Source of the DNA: Tetraselmis striata
Lineage: Eukaryota; Chlorophyta; Chlorodendrophyceae; Chlorodendrales; Chlorodendraceae
Assembly: GCA_006384855.1 (NCBI GenBank)
Contig: VCJN01001755.1
Span: 62,001-126,000 of the forward strand
Direction: 5' to 3'
Length of the DNA: 64,000 bases
The position numbers and the translations under genes were made by a program. The notes below the pieces were generated by a model. That model had not been told where the DNA came from. It saw nothing but the letters and a program-made list of their open reading frames with translations, and ran no database searches. Positions 21,089-32,808 of the stretch are shown here, in pieces; within the stretch, counting starts at the first letter, position 1; every line of letters begins with the position of its first letter.

Positions 21089-24000
21089 CTAGCGCGTACT
21101 TATGTTGGGCAGACCGTCCAGCACTTCCACCGGCAGCGCGTAGATGGGGTCGATCTTGGCCAGCCCCGGGTAGCCCATCAGCGACAGCCCTGCAAGCCAT
21201 CCGCCACGAGCCGTCAGCAGGCCGCTCAGCTGCCCGGGCGTTCATGGACGAATGGGGGACAGAGAGGCACGGAGGTAAGGGAGTGGTTGGAAGCGGGGGA
21301 GGGCGCAACAGCCCCCCGGGGCGCACCCGCGATGCCAAAGAAGGTGTGGTAGACGTCCACCATGTCGTCGGGGCGGTCAGAGATGCCGCCGCCCTCGTCG
21401 TCCTGGCAGCTGAGGATGAACGACTGCAGCGCGGGCTGGTCGATCCAGTGCAGGCGGCCCATGATGGACAACGCAGAGAGGCACCACCAGGAGTAGCACA
21501 CCTGCAGTGAATACGCCCGCGGGAGGGGGGGGGGGGGGGGGGGGGGGGGGGCATGTAGCTCAGCAGGGGAACTCTTAAACGGCTCAACCGCGGAGGTGAT
21601 GGTGAGTGGAAGTGCTCGGAGCATCTTACAGTGGGAGCAGCGAGCCGGGCTCGAGCTGCGGGGACTGTGGACAGGAAGAGAGTGAAAGCAGAGCGCACGG
21701 CGGGCTGGGAGACAGGCATGCGCGCCCAAAGGCGCGCGCGACAAGTGCCCGGCCGGTGCTAGGGTATCGGCCGGTGCTAGGGTATCGGGCGGATTCCAAC
21801 AACTCTGGAACCTTCATCCTACCACCTGCACCCCCCCTCTTCTCTTGTCGTATGACCAGCCGCTCAGCTGTCTGCAAGGTAGCGCCGCAGCAGCCGCATC
21901 CAATTCACGCCACCTTCCACCTTCCTGGCAAGTTCCTCCACGGTTCTACGGCCATCCCGCCACCGGAGCTTGTGAACGGGCAAGCCCACCCCCAGCACAC
22001 GGCAGTATGGCAGCCATGGCGTGGTGGTGGTGGTGGTGGTCGGGGGATGGGGGGGGGGGGGGGGGGGGGCTGTGAAGGGGGGGCTCACATCCTGCAGCTT
22101 CTCTGGCCGCCCGTTGAGGCCGCCCGACTTGGTCTGCCGCTCCGCCAGCCACCACGACAGCAGCTCCGCGTCCACCAGGTCCAGCCGGCCCGCGATGCGC
22201 AGCGCCGCCACGCACGTGAACACCTGCCCTGCGTGCGACTCGTTGCCTGCCGTACGTAGCAGCCGTGCCCTGCGTCAGCCCCGCAGCCCCGCCCCCAGCC
22301 CCCACACACATCCTCCGCGCCTGAGTGCCGGGCTCAGGGCCCCACCTGGCGTGCAGCCGAATCCGCCATCAAAGTTCTTGCATGCAGCCAGGTACTCCAC
22401 TGCCTTGGGAACGTCGATCTGCGCGAGGAGGTTCCCAGGTGTGGGTCAGGGGACCGGGGACGTGTTGATTGATAGCTGCGCACTCCCTCTCGGCGGCGCG
22501 GCCCCCAGCAAGTGATCGGGTTTTAGGGTTTTAGGGTTTTAGGGGGGGGGGCGGCGCGCAGGGGCACACCTCCTGGAGCCGGCCGAGCAGGCTGAGGCAA
22601 TTCATGGCGCAGTACGAGAATCGTGTGTCCACCTCCCCCCACTCGTCGCCGAAGAAGGAGCCGTCCGGCTGCTGCAGCCCCTTGATGTCTGCGGTGGTGC
22701 GCGGTGGCGGCGGTGAGACCGTATCACCCCCCCATACGTGGCTGCTCCTATACGCATAGAATCCAGGGGAAGGAATTGGGGGGAAGGGGGGTGTGTGCAA
22801 TGCCGAAAAAGTACAATGTTCGTGTGCCGCGGCGGCGATAAAAGCACTGCGAATAAGAACCTGCCCCGCCCGCCAGAGGTCAATTGCACACGGAACTGCA
22901 GCAGATACGTAGTAATGTATCTATAGGTTACATGCAAGGCCCAATTTGAGGCTTGCATTCTTATTAAAGGTCCATCGGCGCCGTTATGCGTAAACACGCA
23001 CAGACACATACATGCAGCATTAATTCACTTCACACTTATATCAAATATGAGGATTGGCCAGCTGGATTTTCAATGCTGCGGACACAGGGTGGTGCTTGGC
23101 AAGATGTGTCAGCCCGCAATGATGGTGCTGGAGGGCTGCACCGAGTAAGGGGCACTGGGGGGGGGGGGGGGGGGGCGTACATTGCACCACCTTGCTGTGG
23201 TCCAGGGAGTCCAGCGCGCCCGCAAGCACCAGGATCTGTTGGGCAGGGACAGCCGCAGATCACACACGGAGTGCCGGCCGGGCCGCCGTCAGCCAGTGTC
23301 ATGCCGGAGGGGCAGGCATGCGCATCAGGGGAGGGGGCGGGGGGGGGGGGGGGGGGGGGGGGGCACCTGAACCGCACTGAGTGTGTACAGGATGTGCGGG
23401 TCGTGCCGCTCGCTGCCGCCAAAGCCCCCTGCAGCAGGCACCCAATACATCACCGACCCCCCCCTGTGAACCGCAGATTGGAGCAGGACAACAGTTGGAC
23501 ATGGCGGCGGTGTGTGCGGGCTGGGGGCAGAAGGGGGATTCCTTGCCGTTGGGGTGCTGGCACTCGAGAACCCAGCCCACCAGCCCCGCGACGTCCATCT
23601 GGTCCAGCTTGCCGAGCAGGTGCATCGCCGTCATGCCCCAATACACGCCACTCATGCGAAAGTGCTCTGTCGCCACGTACTCGAAGCTCTCCTTGTTCTG
23701 CCGGCCCGCAGCAAACACTCGCAGGACTCAGCCGCTGCCGTGCCGCATAAGCATGAGCTAGAGCGCGACGCGCGCCGGGGGGGGGGGGGGGGGGGGGGGG
23801 GGGGAGGGTGCTGGACAGCATGAGGTGACGACGACAACAGCGTGGGCACGGTGTACGGTCTGCTCTTCCCTCTTCTCGTATGTGTCCGCGAATGCTCTAT
23901 GGAAAGTGAGCCCCTCAGCTCGCCGGACAGTTGCCTCCAGGAGCGCTGCTCGCCATTGGGGGAGAGGGGGGGGCTTCCTGGCGTATGCCTACCAGGACAG

Positions 24001-24224
24001 GGCTCCGCCACAGGACTAACTGCTGCACCGCAGTTTTTACCCCCATTGCCACCTGCACCTCGTGCACTGGAAGTTCTTTCGTCTCACCGCGCGTGATGAA
24101 TAATAACCCCAGAATCCCGCTGCTACATACGCCCACACACCTTGTCCAGGCTCGCCACATACTCCGCGTGCTTCTCCACTAAAAGGCCAGCCAGCGTGTC
24201 GTCCGCAACTGCCGGTCCCGCCAT
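21089..24224 (-). CDS. RABGGTB: Rab geranylgeranyltransferase beta subunit
   Basis: Catalytic subunit of geranylgeranyl transferase type II, which with the alpha subunit and Rab escort protein prenylates Rab GTPases. Nine exons: 24141-24224, 23547-23697, 23367-23428, 23181-23235, 22570-22688, 22346-22418, 22089-22246, 21327-21501, 21089-21189. They give 325 residues (human protein 331), in phase throughout. Prenyltransferase repeats are clear: [78 protein letters not shown] and [20 protein letters not shown]. The zinc ligands expected in this family (Asp of DVCYSWW, Cys of the same motif, His of VYHTFFG) are present. The intron after exon 2 has a GC donor (AACG|GCAAGG). Introns carry an R1 copy, G tracts and a telomere-type repeat. 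Confidence 0.95.
21525..21551. repeat. Poly-G tract, 27 bases (Rab GGTase intron)
   Basis: Uninterrupted G run 24 bases upstream (transcript sense) of the acceptor of exon 8. Confidence 0.95.
22521..22551 (+). repeat. Interstitial telomere-type repeat, (TTTTAGGG)3 plus G run
   Basis: Three perfect TTTTAGGG units (22521-22544) run directly into more G residues, within the intron between exons 5 and 6 of the Rab GGTase gene. TTTTAGGG is the Chlamydomonas-type telomere unit. Confidence 0.9.
22821..22984 (+). repeat. R1 repeat copy (Rab GGTase intron)
   Basis: GTGCCGCGGCGGCGATAAAA, AATAAGAACCTGCCCCGCCC, GCCAGAGGTCAATTG, CATGCAAGGCCC, ending ATCGGCGCCG. Confidence 0.6.
23777..23804. repeat. Poly-G tract, 28 bases (Rab GGTase intron 1)
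   Basis: Uninterrupted G run. Two more tracts, 23157-23175 and 23338-23363, lie in the following introns. Confidence 0.95.
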
Positions 24225-26231
24225 CCCGCCGTGTGTCGGCGCGTCGGGGATCGGCTGGGGGTTGTGCGTGTCGGGAAGGGGGCGCTCTCGGGCCTCGCGT
24301 GGCGGATCCCTGAGCTAGGACCGCTACCGGACGCTTTCCGCGTTCGCCGGGGCGGCAGAGGGAGGAGGGAATGAGTTGCGACGCCGCCCACAGGCGAGCT
24401 TTGGGAGGGCTTCAGGGGAGGATATGGCGATCGAGGAGGCTTGTTCTCTCCGGGTAGTAAGGTTGCTGTCTCCATACATTGCTACTGGTGCCGTTTCCGC
24501 AAGCCACTGAAGGGCCTGCTCGCTGAGACTGCGCCGCGCTGCTGGGCCCGATCATCACCCGCCAGTGCTAATTGCGCCATTAATAACCGCGCAGCGGAAC
24601 AGGTATCCCATAATACCAGAAGGATAACGGACTAATAAAATATCAAGCGCTATTTGCTTTTGATTAATATAGTCCGAAAATTTGACATTTATCATAACGC
24701 TAACTACGCGAAACTACCCGATCCCATACGGAGTATACCCGCGTGGCCGCCTCGTACAGTACTGAACGCGTTCGCGCGCAGGTGGCGGGGATTCGGCAGC
24801 CGGCCGGATCGCTAAGATTGGCGCGACTACACGGAACGGTATCGGTAGCTACATAGTTACATACAGGTACCTGAGTCCTTTGCCCAGTGCATTAAGGTTT
24901 CACAAGGTAAATTTCTTGTCGTCCGCTCGGTCGAGCGGTGTCTCTTGTACACGAGGTCCGAGGTTCGAATATTTGTTCTCCCAGTTCGGCCGTGAGGGCA
25001 ATTATATCGACCAGGCGTGTCCCCGGTTTGCATGCTTGTTTGCACATCAGCCCTTCGAAATTCAAATTTGTGAGGCAATGGTCAGAGCTACGCCAGACCT
25101 ACGACGGCATTTGGCGCAAAATGTCGGCAAGTGATGCTCGGGCGCGGCTTCGGCCGATGACCTGGAACAAATAATTCGAATTCTACTTTTACACCTGCCC
25201 ACAAAACTCTTGCCCCACTTGTCAAGCATCAATTGTAGATTGGCCCAGAATGAGCCCTCACCTTCGTTTCCGGCCGCGCCCTTCCATATGCCATACGTGA
25301 ACACGACATCATGCGTGGGAGCAGCCGTAAGTGGCGTTTGTTGTGCTCTTGTAAAAGTCATATGTGTGCGTGTCATTATTCAGGGTTTGGAATGAATTTG
25401 ACAACCCAATGTCACAAGGGCACGAATTGTTATATCACACGTATATGCGTTCTATTTGTACGGCTGCACGCCAAGAGTTAGTTCTACCATCGTAGAGCAC
25501 ATTCACAAAGGCGCGCTCTCCCCGCCGACGGCATGCAAGCAAGTGAGCACTTTCCGCAAAACGGCCAATATTGCAATTAAGGCTTCGTTGCTCCAAAACC
25601 AGCCCATGTATTGTTGCTGTCCGCATTCAATGCGCCCTTGGTACAGCCGGGCTTCAGCCCGTACTGCGCAGGGGTGCAGCCCCGAGTCAGCGGGTGGGTC
25701 CATATTGTCACCTGCTAGGGCATCGTCCAGGGTATGTGGTAGGGTTGGCTATCAATATGCTCCCATATTCCGCTGCTTGGCTGCGCTTGGCGGGCCCTAC
25801 AAACGCAGGGAAAACCCGCCCGGGCGGGGCGAGTGCATCGCCTATTTATCGGAATGCGGGTCGCGCGGTAAGCCACTGTACGACTATATTTTGTAGGAGA
25901 ACCTTAAATGTTTGCATCGGGGCCCCCTACCCCTTTCAATCATATTTCCACCGAGTGGCCCGGCAGAAGTCGAACCAGCACAGAGCGGAATCACAAGCAT
26001 AACATGCAGTCCCCCCCCCCCCTCCGCCACCTATCACATCTCAAGCCGTTGATGAATGTTATAAGTTAATTGTATCATTAAGATACGCCATTGCACCACT
26101 CGGCGGTCGGCGCCGCCAGTGCTGACGTAATACAGACAGATACGTACATGGCAAGACTTACGAGGGGGACTGTACTACTTTGCCATGGCGCTTGTAATCC
26201 TTTTTTACTAGACTGCAGGAGGGGCCATGCG
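24225..26231. other. Rab GGTase upstream region and unassigned DNA
   Basis: The first few hundred bases should hold the Rab GGTase promoter, but no clear TATA box was found. Beyond about 24.6 kb the base composition is more AT-rich. No frame has a recognisable domain, and no repeat listed here is present. Confidence 0.4.
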
Positions 26232-27282
26232 CCCCCCCCCCCCCCCCCCCCCCCACACACACACACATTGAAGGGAAGGTTTATACACATAAGACATTAT
26301 ATTGGGAATACAGACGCCCCGTCGGTACTTGTCGATCAAGTGGCGACTACTACCACATATTTGAATTTGAATTTCTTCTAAGTTGGTCCCCGCTCAGTCT
26401 TTGGTGCTAAGCATGCCAACTACGGTCTTAAGGCCCGGCGGAATAAATCCGCATAGGGCCCGCTAATTAAAGTGCGCAGTGTACAACCCTCTGCAGGCCA
26501 CGTCCCTAGTCCCCCCCTCCTAGCAGCCGCTAGCATAGTGCATGATTCCGCATTGGGAGCTTAAGCCCCACATGCAACACTATGTACCCAGCCCAATGCA
26601 CCCATCCACAAGGCTGTGTGGGGATATGTGTGAGGGGCACCGCCCCCCAACTCGCCTAGCACTAGGCGGGTATCCCACCCCCTTCCCTGCTGCCCGCTAC
26701 ATTGCAGCATCTAGCATAGCAACAACGCAGAATCATGTGCTACTGCTGTAATAAAAGCAGTATTCTCATGCAACTGTCATGCCTCCCGCCAGCGGCTCTA
26801 ACCTTGGCTCATGTGTCATGCCTCCCTATCTCCCTCGCTTGCCGCGGGCAGTCTTGCCCGCAGCCGCCTTGGCCGCCTTGGCTTCCTTCGCCGCCAGGGC
26901 CTTCCGAGCGCGAATCTCGGCCGGGGAGGACAAGTGCCGCGCGCTCCTCCACCTCTACCCCCTTCTCCTCCTCCATGCCCGCAAGATCGCCTGGTAGCGG
27001 GGCCTACTGCTGGCCTTGCCCCTCTTCTGCTCCATGCTCTCCTCCTGCCCCCTGCTCCGGGGCTGCCTCTCCGGGTTGTTGCCCCTCTCTTGCTATCACG
27101 CGCCCTCCAGCGCCAAAACCGTCCGCACCAGGTTCAGCAGGGCGTATAGCCGGGCGCTTAGCTCCGTTACCACCGCCATATTGCTTGGGGGCCTTGGAGA
27201 GCGGGAAACTGCATTCCGACACTCATGGCGTCTTTCACCTCCACATGGAGCTGGGCCACCCCTCGACTGCCTCCAGCAGTGG
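26232..27282. other. Unassigned DNA left of the LTR retrotransposon
   Basis: Begins with a 23-base C tract (26232-26254) followed by AC repeats. On the minus strand a short frame ends near 26838 with SSPAEIRARKALAAKEAKAAK and a Lys/Arg-rich tail (AAAGKTARGKRGR). This could be the end of a basic protein such as a transposon ORF or a fragment of a host gene, but its upstream part could not be traced before the retrotransposon boundary. Confidence 0.35.
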
Positions 27283-27795
27283 GGTGCTGTTACAGCCCCC
27301 TTAGGACTTACGCCGAATAAACGTCTAGCCATAGATAGTCCTAAAGCAGGAGCTGAGTCTTAGGGCCCATTGGATCGTTATTCCACAGGGCCAGGAATAA
27401 TAATGAGCGGAGATTTGGGAAAAGGGATTCTTACAGTACCGGAAGCCGGTAGCCTGGGTTACTGGCCCGGCGGTGGTTTTGCCGGCCTATTTATAGTGGC
27501 TGGTTTCCGTCATTCCGTGCGCTGCGTATTGATTCCAATTCCCGCCACTTGTGCTGCGTGTAACTACTAGACTAATACTAAAATCGACGTGTGCGGTCCT
27601 AATCCGCGGCCCGTCGCTATTTTAGTCGCACACTACTAAGTACAGACACGGTTCCTAGCACCTTCGCCTGTCCGCAGCACAGCGGTTATTTTCATTCGCT
27701 ATCATGCACACACGAGAAGTTACTCGCACATGCTATAGCGTTCTAGGTGGTTCAAGTACGTTCTAGTACCTACTAATACTAATACCTTACTATAT

Positions 27796-30402
27796 CTTTC
27801 CGGCTAACGCTAGATTGGTGTACCCGGGTTCACTAAACAGATACATGTCGTCGACCGGCCATATCACACTCAAGGTTTAATCGTTTTTCCTCGTCCTTCC
27901 AGTATGTTGATGCTAACTCATCCCTCTAGCTGCGGTAGAGAGTACAAACCCTAACAGGGTTTCTGGACCGTCATCTGGAAACCCTAAAATCGGGATATCG
28001 GCCAGATTTCGGCGATAATCTCAGCGAAAAACTTTATGCGCTGATTCCTCTATCACCCAGGGGGAGTGCCGCACCCAAACCACCATGATTCCCGGGCCTT
28101 TTGGTCCCTATTGGCCATGGAAGATGGGATGTTGGTACAGTGGGCGGGGTGGCGGCCATCGTCGGGGTCGACGGCGGCCGATAAATTATCGACAAAAGAC
28201 AGAAAAATGCAAAAAATACGTAAAATATTTCTGAAAATGCAAGACACTCATATAATGATAACCATCAATGCCCAGAAAGATAGGATTACACAGAGGGATG
28301 AGTTTACATGTCCAGTACACGGTTGGTGTTGATGGTGGGAGGGTTGGCGGGTCCAATCTTGGCCCATCCATCTGCCTGCAGGTGGGCTGCAACATGCCTG
28401 GCGAAGCATGGGCGGGTGCAGAGGGATGACACACAGGGGCGCCGCAGTCAGAGCAAATGCTATGGACCAGGTTGCGGCGGCATTCCACACACTGCCTACG
28501 CTTGGCGCGTTCTTTGCCATCCTTGAACTTGCTGGGGGTGTTCTCAGGGTTGGGAGCGGAGTACATCGTAGCTGTGCGCTTGGTGCCTTTTGTGCGCCAG
28601 CCCTAATCAAACGCGCGGGGCACTCCAGAGGGTCCGTCACCTGTCTCAGTATCAAAGGGACTAGGAGCACTGCAATGAGAGCTCTTTGAGCTGCGGGTAG
28701 TTGCACGGCTGCGGGGGACAGGCGAGGTGCTGTGCAGGCCAGATGCAGAGCCCATCATCTCAGCCCTCCCCTCCGCAACCAGCGCGTCCACCATGGCGCA
28801 CTTCCACTCATGACGCGTCATGTCCTTGTTGTTGGTGAAAGAAGTGTAGCACAGGTAGGCGTTGGATTCGGCCACTGCAGCGGTGTACAGCCATAACCGG
28901 AGCACAGCACTACGGGGGCCCCAGCCAGTGGCAACAGAGTGGGGGCCCACACTCAGCTTGTTGTTGATGTCCACCGCGTTGAAGTGCTGCCGATAGGTGG
29001 CGTGGCTCTCCCGTTGCTCCACCTCGTAGCGGTACTTGTGTACGCGGCCGTCCTTGTACTTGGACTTCAGTCGCTCCACAGGCGGTGTGATAGCATCACT
29101 GCAGCATGTATGCACAAGGAGCATGGGTTGGGTATCCTGCCAGGCGGAGGCATAGACCATGCAGCGCTCACCAGGCTTGCCAGGAACATCATGCTCCTTT
29201 TGCAGTGACGCGAAGTTGATGCGTGCTCCTGCCACAGCACTAATGAGGGGTTGCTGATTCCTCTATCACCCAGTCCTGGCATGTCTCGCTCTAATGACTG
29301 CCAGGCAGATCCCCAGGGTCGCCCCAGAAGCGAAAGTAGGCGCGCCACTCGTTGAAGCGGCGCTGTGTCATCAGCGCAGCGAAGCCAGAGCGGGTGGGCA
29401 TCGCCTTGATGGAGGGCACTGCAGGGTTGTCCCACAGCTCCTCCAGCGACACCGTCGAGTGAAGCGTCATCGCGAGTAGAACCGCCAGGAAGACCTTGAA
29501 CTCCGCCAGGGAGAAGGGGACGACACTGCTCCCCCCCTTCTAGGTGTGGCGGCGCTGGTTCATGGCATCGACGGCGCGCGACATCGCGCTGAGGGGGAAC
29601 CACTGCCAGAAGTGCCATGCCACGCCCGCCTGCGCCGCCTCACTGTGGTTGCGGCGGTAGTGGCCGGAACGTGGGGGGTACGCTCTTGCCTGCTCACGCT
29701 GACAGCGGTAGCAAGAGGCGGGTTCCCAGTCAGGCGGCGGAAGCTCGGTGGGGGTGGGGCGAGGGGTTGGTGCCGCGGGATATTCGTCGGGTTCGGCCGA
29801 GTCACCAGCGGGCTCGGCATCGGCGTCCGCAAACGCATCCAGCAGCTGCTGGTTGGCCGCCTGCACCTCCTCCAAGTCAACGGTGGTCGGAACCACCCGC
29901 CTGTGCTCCGCGGGGGCCGCTGCTGGGGCGGGGGGGACGAGGGCGGCAGCTTTGAGGCTGACCTCACGCTCTATCTCAGGGTGATCTTTGGCGAAAGTGA
30001 CGCGATGCCACGCGCCAGAGTGGCCACAGACGACGCCGCGCAGCGTGACCCCCGCCACGGGCTCCCCTGGGTGGGCAGCAACCCATACCTTCTTGGCGGC
30101 GTCGGTTATATCACCGAAACGGACAGTAATGGCCGTTCCGAGGGGCAGCCGCATGGTGGGCAGGTGGTGGTGGTGGCGGCGGCGGAGCCCGCGATCTGCT
30201 GGGCCCATCGCATGCGCATTGTGGGTATATGGCCCACCCCCGCCGCGAAAACTATATCCCAGCTGCTTTGGGGTGTCAGCTACGAGGCCTGACCGTTGGT
30301 TACGGTTGGGACGACCTCCGTTGCTCAGAAATTCTATTTAACTATTTAGTGCACCAAGGTGCACTATAGGTGTACCGGGGTTCACGTCCGTTAGCCGGAA
30401 AG
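27796..30402 (-). mobile_element. piggyBac-like transposon nested in the left LTR
   Basis: Inserted into the left LTR: the uninterrupted right LTR reads ACTATATGGCAG where the left has the insertion. Ends are CTTTCCGGCTAACG and its exact complement (14 bp), with ATAT duplicated on both sides (27792-27795 and 30403-30406). Just inside, GGTGTACC-GGGTTCAC occurs in the same orientation at both ends (27812-27828 and 30370-30386), a direct subterminal repeat. The interior encodes a broken piggyBac-family transposase on the minus strand. Confidence 0.75.
28250..30208 (-). pseudogene. piggyBac-family transposase, broken
   Basis: Minus-strand pieces in order. An N-terminal frame from 30208 contains a GTAITVRFGDITDAAKKVW region and a possible CYRC knuckle. 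Around 29500-29290 is an EFKVFLAVLLAMTLHSTVSL..LWDNP segment typical of the start of the DDE_Tnp_1_7 domain. A third frame from 29235 carries HATYRQHFNAVDINNKLS and LWLYTAAVAESNAYLCY, the end of that domain. After a frame change comes a Cys-rich C-terminus (CVECRRNLVHSICSDC, then GAPVCH), like the zinc-binding domain of piggyBac transposases. The middle of the catalytic domain, with the first two aspartates, is missing between about 29290 and 29235. The third Asp (in AVDINN) is kept. Confidence 0.75.
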
Positions 30403-32125
30403 ATATGGCAGCGCTCCATCTCACGGTAGGTATCATCTTCCTCTAGCAGGTGACACCATAGCGTACGACACTCGCCGCTGCTGGCACGCAGGTACATCAT
30501 ACAGGTTACTCGCACCCCATGTGGGTACTCGTAATACTGTCCTACACTACTAGTCGCCTGGTAGTCGCTCGTACTGACGCCTCGTCGTCCTCGTACCAGT
30601 ACTTCGCCTTCACTTGTACTCGCACTCGCAATGCTCATTTTTTTTTCCGCCCCCGGGACAGGACTCGCAGTGCTCATACTCATACTTCTCTTGGCTTATA
30701 CTCGTTCTCGTCCGCCGCAGTCGCCAGTTCTTCGCTCCTTCGTCGGCTCCCGCAGTACAAAGTACAGCAGTGTAGAGTACATAACACTCTCACCCTGTTA
30801 ATGGACAGCGGCCGCGCTGTTCGCCAGTACGTTCAACAGAACTCGGTCGTCGTTGTAGAGTATATCTTGTTGGTTAATACAGGGAGAGCGTCCAGAGTCG
30901 TTGTAGAGTCGCGTAGCCAGAATATGTACAGATATGTACAGTGGTGACACTCGTCATAGAGGCAGTCCCTTCGGAAAAAAAATCCTCATAGTCGAGCATC
31001 ATCTGGTGGTGCAGCAAGTCGCAGCAAATCGCCACCCATGGCACCGATAGGTGTCGTTCGGTGGGTAGCCACAAAAATGCAGCATTCTTCGAGCTCAGCA
31101 TCGTCGTGTCGGACTGTCGCAAGTCCCCTTTGACTCGTGGCGTGTGCGCCATCGCTCCATGTTGCCATCGGAACGCACACTCGCGTAGTCGTGGTCAAAG
31201 ATCTCATACGAAAGGCTCTTGCGTCGCAGTTCGCCGAGTTAGCAGGCTCGCATCTTGGCATCTCAGCGGTGTCGACATTGGCACGCAGCGCGTCGGTATA
31301 GTTGTCGCAAAGCAGAAAGTCAATGGTGTGTCATCGCTGCTCGCGATACCGTAGGTGGGACACTTGTCGCTACCTGTAGCAGCTCTCGTGCTCGCAGTCG
31401 CCCATCGCTGAACCGTAGTCTCATGTAGTCCACGGATTTTTCTTCTCTCGATTTCGGTCAAAGCTCGTAGCAGGGCTGGTAGAGGGAATCATCGGCAAGT
31501 ACCTTACAGTACTTCCGCAAGTAGATAGCCGTCCCATACCGGACGTATTATTATTTTGGTGATTTCCGATATCGCCTTCTGCTTCTAGCTCATGTAAGTA
31601 AATTATACCGGATACCTCCTCGCCATTTGTACTCGTCGAGTCGTCGTCCATTACTCATAGCAGCAGTACAATATCTCCGTCCCACACCGGTGATACTGTT
31701 TTCGGTTCTGATGCATTGAGTCGTAGACATACTCGTGCAAATGTCCTCCTGTACTTCCTGTATTTATACCCGTGGCCTCCACAGTAGATCCGTAGTAGTC
31801 GCTCCTTTGGTGTCTGCTGTGGTACGACGCGCTCCATTCGGTACGGTACAGCATACAGCATGTACAGGCAGGTAACGTGCCGAGTCTCGGTCGCCTCTTC
31901 GCAGCTCCCATCGCGCCATCGTCGCGTTGGCCGTCGTCGAGTCTTCTGTCTTGGCAGCAGGCAGCAGGGTCTCCTCCGCCATACCGCATCATGTCGAGAG
32001 AAATGCGTGCGTCCGGACATTGAACCGTGGTCACCCAGGATTTTCACCTGACGGCTCATGTCATAATCTCGCAGCGCTCCCTTCGAATCTGAGTCTGCAG
32101 CAGTTTTGTACTCGCGTACGAAATT

Positions 32126-32808
32126 AACGTGCGACTCGCGACCCCAGCTACAGTTCCGACGACGCGAGTTGGAGATGGCGCGACATCGACCAGAACCGAC
32201 CGGTATCAGCCGTTATCGGCACAGTAGCAACTACTGGTAACGAGCTGGTATAGCGAACGAGAAGAACCGCAGATTTTTTTTCTGCCCTGAAGAACGAACC
32301 TGCCACACGAAAATCGAACTCAGAAGAAGAAGACAGAACAGCTGTGGTTACCGGTACAACCATGAGGTGCTGGTACGATTAATTTCGTACGCGAGTACAA
32401 AACAGCTGCAGACTCAGATTCGAAGGGAGCGCTGCGAGATTAGGACATTGAACCGTGGTCACCCAGGATTTTCACCTGACGGCTCATGTCATAATCTCGT
32501 AGCGCTCCCTTCGAATCTGAGTCTGCAGCTGTTTTGTACTCGCGTACGAAATTAATCGTACCAGCACCTCATGGTTGTACCGGTAACCACAGCTGTTCTG
32601 TCTTCTTCTTCTGAGTTCGATTTTCGTGTGGCAGGTTGGTTCTTCAGCGCAGGAAAAAAAACTGCGGTTCTTCTCGTTCGCTATACCAGCTCGTTACCAG
32701 TAGTCGCTACTGTGCCGATAACGGCTGATACAGGTCGGTTCTGGTCGATGTCGCGCCATCGCCAACTCGCGTCGTCGGAACTGTAGCTGGGGTCGCGAGT
32801 CGCACGTT
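32126..32808. repeat. Large fold-back: 317-bp inverted arms
   Basis: The arm 32126-32442 is the reverse complement of 32492-32808 with few differences, separated by a 49-base spacer. A further 112 bp (32014-32125) directly repeats the start of the right arm with part of the spacer (CATTGAACCGTGG.. to ..GTACGAAATTA). It lies inside the internal region of the LTR retrotransposon and looks like a template-switch product. Confidence 0.85.

Noticed and set aside
24928..24985. tRNA-like stretch (GCTCGGTCGAGC, then GAGGTTCGAAT)
   Set aside because: A D-arm-like and a T-loop-like word are present, but the T stem does not pair (CGAGG against ATTTG) and no acceptor stem could be drawn.
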